Assembly (NCBI RefSeq): GCF_001580545.1
Contig: NZ_LRBG01000031.1
Location: 1 to 64,000 of the forward strand
DNA from: Paraburkholderia monticola
GTDB taxonomy: Bacteria > Pseudomonadota > Gammaproteobacteria > Burkholderiales > Burkholderiaceae
Direction of reading: 5' to 3'
Length of the DNA stretch: 64,000 nucleotides
Shown: one piece after another, positions 60,588 through 64,000 of the stretch
How the letters are laid out: every line of letters begins with the position of its first letter
Numbering within the stretch: position 1 is the first letter of the stretch
Translations under genes and position numbers: made by a program
Notes under the pieces: generated by a model
Databases searched by the model: none
What the model was told of the DNA's origin: nothing
Seen by the model: the letters and a program-made list of their open reading frames with translations, nothing else

Positions 60588-62008
60588 AAGCACTGCATAT
60601 GCTCTCGCGAAGCACGCTCGGGCTGATCGTCTGCCTCGCGGTGGGCGGCCTGTGCGGCGTGTTCGCCGAGCCGGCCGGCGCGCTCGCGTACTTCGCCGGA
60701 CAACTGTATCTGTCCGTCGTCAACATGGCGGCGATTCCGCTGCTGGTCGTCGCGACCTTCTTCGGGCTGCGTCAGGTGATCGCGCTGCCGCGTCCGCGCA
60801 CGCGCGTGGGCACCATCATGCTGCTCGCGCTTGCGCTCGTGGTGCTGAGCGGGATCGCCGGCACGCTGATCGGCGTGCTCGTCATGCCAGGCCAACATCT
60901 TTCCGCCGAGGCGCATGCGCATCTCGGCGAACTCGTGCTCAAGAGCGCGAGCGCGGACGAAGTGCGCGTCGCGCTGTTCGACCACGACGCGGGTAGCGCC
61001 GGCACCGCTACGAGCCTCATCAGCGTCAGCGACGTCTTTCCCGACAACTTCTATCGCGTGCTGGCGCAGGGGCACTCGCTCGGCATCCTGACCGGCACGA
61101 TCCTGTTCGGCCTCGCATTCGCGGCGCTCTCGCGCGAGCAGACGCGCATGCTCAGCAATGTGTTCGAAGGCGTCTACCGCGCGCTCGAAACGATCATCGC
61201 GCAGGCGAACCTGCTCATTCCGGTGCTGGTGTTCGGCGTCGCCGCGCATCTCACCTCACACACCCAGGGCGCGACGCTCGCGGCCATGTGCAGCTTCCTG
61301 CTGTGCTTCGCGCTCTCGGCGTTCGTGCTGGCGAGCCTCGCGCTCGCGACCATCGCGGCGCGCGCCGGGCAGCCGCTCTTGCAGGCGCTGAGCGGTCTGA
61401 AGGCGCCGCTGCTGATCGGGTTGACCTCGGGCAGCGCCACCGCGCCGATTCCGCACACGATCGAGGCCATGAGCGAGCGCCTCGGCTTCAGCCGCGGCGT
61501 CGTGGAACTCGTGGTGCCGTTCGGCTCGGTGTTCGTGCGCGCGGGCTCGGCGCTGTATTACACGCTGGCGACGGTGTTCGTCGCCAATCTCTACGATCGG
61601 CCGCTCGGCGCGGGCGAGATCGCGCTCGTGTGCGCGGCGTCGGTCGTGGCTGCGTTTGTGTCGGCGGGGCAGAGCGGGGTGGCGGCGGTCGGCTACACGG
61701 GTGTGGTGCTGTCGATGCTGCATCTGCCCGTCGAGGCGGCGGGTGTGCTGTTCGTGTCGGTCGATCTGATCTGCGAAGGGCCGCGCAACGTGCTGAGCCT
61801 GCTTTCGGTCTGCACGGTGATCGCGCTGGTGTCGGCCGGACTGCCCTCCGAGCGCAAGTCGGCCGTCGAGGTACACGGCCATGCCCTGGGCTTGAGCCCC
61901 GTGCTGCGTTTCACGTTCACGCGCGGGCAGCTGGCACTCGCGGCGGGCTGCGCGGTGATGGTGGCCTCGCTGATATTGCTGATGGGAATTGGAGTGGGAG
62001 CGAGATGA
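60584..62008 (+). CDS. DAACS-family carrier 2 (glutamate/aspartate symporter-like)
   Basis: A 474-residue membrane carrier, divergent from carrier 1: GQLYLSVVNMAAIPLLVVAT, FFGLRQVIALPRPRTRVG, GLTSGSATAPIPHTIEAMSE (hairpin 1 with Ser/Ala/Thr) and VFVRAGSALYYTLATVFVAN where NMDG would be. Eighth span SVDLICEGPRNVLSLLSVCT keeps the Arg but lacks the canonical Asn-Asp. A soluble loop (about residues 100-150) is larger than in carrier 1. Start coupled with the racemase stop (ATGA); tssJ start overlaps its stop the same way. Confidence 0.83.
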   Translation: MKALHMLSRSTLGLIVCLAVGGLCGVFAEPAGALAYFAGQLYLSVVNMAAIPLLVVATFFGLRQVIALPRPRTRVGTIMLLALALVVLSGIAGTLIGVLVMPGQHLSAEAHAHLGELVLKSASADEVRVALFDHDAGSAGTATSLISVSDVFPDNFYRVLAQGHSLGILTGTILFGLAFAALSREQTRMLSNVFEGVYRALETIIAQANLLIPVLVFGVAAHLTSHTQGATLAAMCSFLLCFALSAFVLASLALATIAARAGQPLLQALSGLKAPLLIGLTSGSATAPIPHTIEAMSERLGFSRGVVELVVPFGSVFVRAGSALYYTLATVFVANLYDRPLGAGEIALVCAASVVAAFVSAGQSGVAAVGYTGVVLSMLHLPVEAAGVLFVSVDLICEGPRNVLSLLSVCTVIALVSAGLPSERKSAVEVHGHALGLSPVLRFTFTRGQLALAAGCAVMVASLILLMGIGVGAR

Positions 62009-62505
62009 AGAAGGTGGGATTGCATTGGCGCGCACGGCTCGCGCGCAGAGTGGCCGCGTTGCTGGCGGCCTCGGGCGTCGCGCTCGCGCTGGGCGGCTGC
62101 AGCATGCTTGGCTTGGGCGGCGAAAAAGCGAAATGGTCGGAAGTGACCTTCACCGCCAGTGACGACGTCAACAACAACAGCCCCGTTGCCGTGGATGTCG
62201 TGCTCGTGAGCGACCCCGCGATGCTCGCGCGCCTCGCCGAGATGCCGGCGTCGAAATGGTTCGTGGCGCGCGATGACCTCGTGAGCACCTATCCGAAGAA
62301 TCTGCGCTATCGCAGCTGGGAGATCGTGCCGGGCCAGCATATGGATGTGAGCGGCGACGCATTCGCGGGCTCGCGTGTAGCCGGTGCGTTCGTGTTCGCC
62401 AACTATCAGGATCCGGGCGCGCATCGCGCACGGATCGAGCAGTTCAGCGGCCATATGGTGGTGCAGCTGGACAGCAATAACCTTACCGTCGTGGATTCGA
62501 AATGA
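62005..62505 (+). CDS. tssJ: T6SS outer-membrane lipoprotein TssJ
   Basis: A 166-residue lipoprotein: leader with RRVAALLAASGVALALGGCS, lipobox LGGC near residue 32, then a beta-sandwich (VTFTASDDVNNNSPVAVDVV; DPAMLARLAEMPASKWFVAR; SWEIVPGQHMDVSGDA) as in VasD/TssJ. It anchors the TssL-TssM complex to the outer membrane. Start overlaps the DAACS 2 stop by four bases, so the carrier and secretion genes are translationally linked. Confidence 0.9.
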   Translation: MKKVGLHWRARLARRVAALLAASGVALALGGCSMLGLGGEKAKWSEVTFTASDDVNNNSPVAVDVVLVSDPAMLARLAEMPASKWFVARDDLVSTYPKNLRYRSWEIVPGQHMDVSGDAFAGSRVAGAFVFANYQDPGAHRARIEQFSGHMVVQLDSNNLTVVDSK

Positions 62506-63836
62506 TGCATGACCGCAACATGGCAGTACCCGAGCGCATCGAGTGGTTCGAGGGCATGTTGCTCTCGCCCCAGCATTTTCAGCAGATGGCCTCGCGCAAC
62601 GATGCGCTCGTGGCCTGGCAGACGCTCGCGGCGGCGCCGTTCAGTTGGGGCGTACGGCGCCTCGTGTTCGACATCGGGCTGCTGCCCGCGGGCCTGCTGC
62701 GCGTGCTGGAGCTCGACGCGATCCTGCCCGATGGCACGGCCATCACCTACCACGCGCAGGCCGCGGGCGCGGAGCGGCTCGAATTGTCGCTGGAGCCGTT
62801 TGCCGACGAGCTTTCGAACGGGCCGCTCGACTTCTATCTGGTGCTGCCCGGCGCATCGACGATGCGGCGCGCGGCGCAGGTCCGGCGCTTTCGCTCGACC
62901 TCGGTCGAGCCGGTGGAGGACCTCGTGTCCGACGCGCCGGCCGCCGACATTCCGCGCCTCGTTCCTAACCTCGCGCTGGCGGCGGGCGAGCTACCGTCGG
63001 CGACGCACGTGTGGCTGCGGCTCGGCTCGCTCTACAAGGATAACGAAGTGGTGCGTCTCGGCGAACACCAGCCGCCGCTGCTGGAAGTCGCCCGTGACAA
63101 CCCGCTGTGGACGAGCGTGGCCTCGCTGCTCGGCCAATTGCGCGGCAAGGCCGCATTCGTCGCGCGACAGACCGCGAATCCCTCATCGCGGGTCGACGAT
63201 CGACTCACGCAGCTGGAGCTGAAGGACCGCCTGCGCAGTCTGCTGAGCGCGCTGCCGCTTGCCGAAGCGGTGCTGCGCACGCCGCATCTGCATCCGCTCG
63301 CGCTGTATCACGCGCTGGCCGCGCTCAACGGTTCGCTTGCCATGCTCAAGCCCGGTGGCATGCCACCCGTGCCGCCCGACTACGATCACGGCGATCCGCT
63401 CTCGGTCTTCACGCCGCTCTTGCGCTCGCTGCGCGAGTCGATGTCGGAAGTGAACGAGGAATATCGCGAGCACAAGTTCGAATTCCGTCACGGCGCGTTC
63501 GAACTGACGCTGCATCCGGACTGGATCGGCGAGCGGCTCGTCGTGGGCCTGCGCGGCCAGTCGGATCGCGACCTGCTCGCGTGGATGGACGGCGCGGTCA
63601 TCGGCTCGCAGTCGGTCTACGCCTCGCTGCGCAGCCGCCGGGTGCTGGGCGCGGCGCGGCGCGGCATCGACTACGCCGAGGATCTCGGTTTGCGCTCGGG
63701 TTCGGGCTATCTGCTGTTCGAGGTCACGGCGGAGTCCGCGCTCGTGCTCGCGAGCGAAATGCTGGTGATAGGCAATCCGAACGAAGGGGCGAGCGCGCAG
63801 CGGCCGCAGGAAATGCTGCTGTTCGTGAAGGGATGA
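62502..63836 (+). CDS. tssK: T6SS baseplate protein TssK
   Basis: A 444-residue TssK: RIEWFEGMLLSPQHFQQMAS near the N-terminus, the typical LSPQHFQ motif, then SPNFPKAL-type segments and FKRGFY-like LFEVTAESALVLASEML at the C-terminus. It links baseplate to membrane complex. The ATG overlaps the tssJ stop (ATGA). A second ATG codon and Met at residue 7 are possible alternate starts. Confidence 0.93.
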   Translation: MMHDRNMAVPERIEWFEGMLLSPQHFQQMASRNDALVAWQTLAAAPFSWGVRRLVFDIGLLPAGLLRVLELDAILPDGTAITYHAQAAGAERLELSLEPFADELSNGPLDFYLVLPGASTMRRAAQVRRFRSTSVEPVEDLVSDAPAADIPRLVPNLALAAGELPSATHVWLRLGSLYKDNEVVRLGEHQPPLLEVARDNPLWTSVASLLGQLRGKAAFVARQTANPSSRVDDRLTQLELKDRLRSLLSALPLAEAVLRTPHLHPLALYHALAALNGSLAMLKPGGMPPVPPDYDHGDPLSVFTPLLRSLRESMSEVNEEYREHKFEFRHGAFELTLHPDWIGERLVVGLRGQSDRDLLAWMDGAVIGSQSVYASLRSRRVLGAARRGIDYAEDLGLRSGSGYLLFEVTAESALVLASEMLVIGNPNEGASAQRPQEMLLFVKG

Positions 63837-63918
63837 TGCGAGCGACGATGGCGGGAAGCACGCCGCACGAGGCAACGATGAAAGCAATGAAGACGTTAAA
63901 CGCGAAGGCACGCTGAGC

Positions 63919-64000
63919 ATGGCACGCAATCGACCAGAACCCGAAGAAGACGATCTCGTGACGGAGCAGTTCCGCACCTTCCTCGACGAACTCGTAAAGG
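63919..64000 (+). CDS. Start of next T6SS gene, probably tssL (cut by window)
   Basis: Only 27 codons are visible: MARNRPEPEEDDLVTEQF then RTFLDELVK. By the usual tssJ-tssK-tssL-tssM order it is most likely the cytoplasmic end of TssL (DotU-like); too little sequence to exclude TssM or another gene. It starts 82 bases after the tssK stop. Confidence 0.4.
   Translation, partial: MARNRPEPEEDDLVTEQFRTFLDELVK

Noticed and set aside
63836..63916. 26-codon frame between tssK and the next T6SS gene
   Set aside because: Met/Lys/Ala composition without motif; overlaps the tssK stop by one base and may only be a coupling leader.

Overview
The window looks like a chromosomal or chromid segment of a high-GC beta-proteobacterium of the Burkholderia sensu lato group (Paraburkholderia or Caballeronia type). 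The evidence is the strong GC bias at third codon positions, an unusual density of LysR regulators with small catabolic operons, a Burkholderia-style trimeric porin, Burkholderia-like two-partner-secretion remnants, and a complete-looking type VI secretion (T6SS) locus. This is inferred from gene content; no rRNA, tRNA, CRISPR array, insertion sequence or replication origin was seen.

Region by region: (1) 1-8746 is a sugar/sugar-acid module. A minus-strand set (split transketolase N-terminal subunit, ACS-family MFS transporter, SDR dehydrogenase), a LysR regulator, and a divergent ABC sugar importer (ATPase, permease, binding protein) are followed by a lactonase-like amidohydrolase. (2) 8937-9606 is a deletion scar joining the start of an FhaB/BcpA-like exoprotein gene to the end of its FhaC/BcpB-like transporter gene. 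(3) 9653-13021 holds surface lipoproteins (CsgG, DUF4810 and DUF799 trio), a PRC-barrel protein and a tyrosine/glycine-rich repeat lipoprotein. (4) 13180-17112 is an aliphatic-sulfonate/taurine/nitrate-type ABC importer with two binding proteins. (5) 17203-24766 is a LysR-controlled catabolic operon (HpcH/HpaI aldolase, LigI-like amidohydrolase, an unknown protein, an aromatic-acid MFS transporter, an EAR-repeat beta-propeller, a porin). (6) 24806-37900 carries a MEKHLA protein, a LysR regulator, a fluoroacetate-dehalogenase-like hydrolase, LeuCD-type dehydratase subunits, another ACS transporter, a two-domain CoA-transferase, a LysR regulator, enoyl-CoA hydratase, SDR, an MHS-type transporter and a thiolase: the makings of acid uptake, CoA activation and beta-oxidation-like breakdown. 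(7) 37931-44222 is a run of single enzymes (epoxide hydrolase, NmrA-like reductase, nitrilase) with MarR and GlxA-type regulators, a clipped tautomerase, a SnoaL-like protein and an exported muconolactone-isomerase-like protein. (8) 44223-45486 is a gene-poor, partly AT-rich gap before the T6SS.

(9) 45487-64000 is the T6SS: tssB, tssC, hcp, tssE, tssF, tssG, clpV and vgrG, then a MORN-repeat protein, a DUF4280 (PAAR-like) tip protein, a small membrane protein, and tssJ, tssK and a gene cut by the window edge. Inserted between the tip genes and tssJ, on the same strand and partly with ATGA stop/start overlaps, are a periplasmic amino-acid-binding protein, two DAACS-family carboxylate/amino-acid carriers with altered binding motifs, and an aspartate/glutamate racemase with both catalytic cysteines. 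This amino-acid handling block inside a secretion operon is the most interesting feature of the window.
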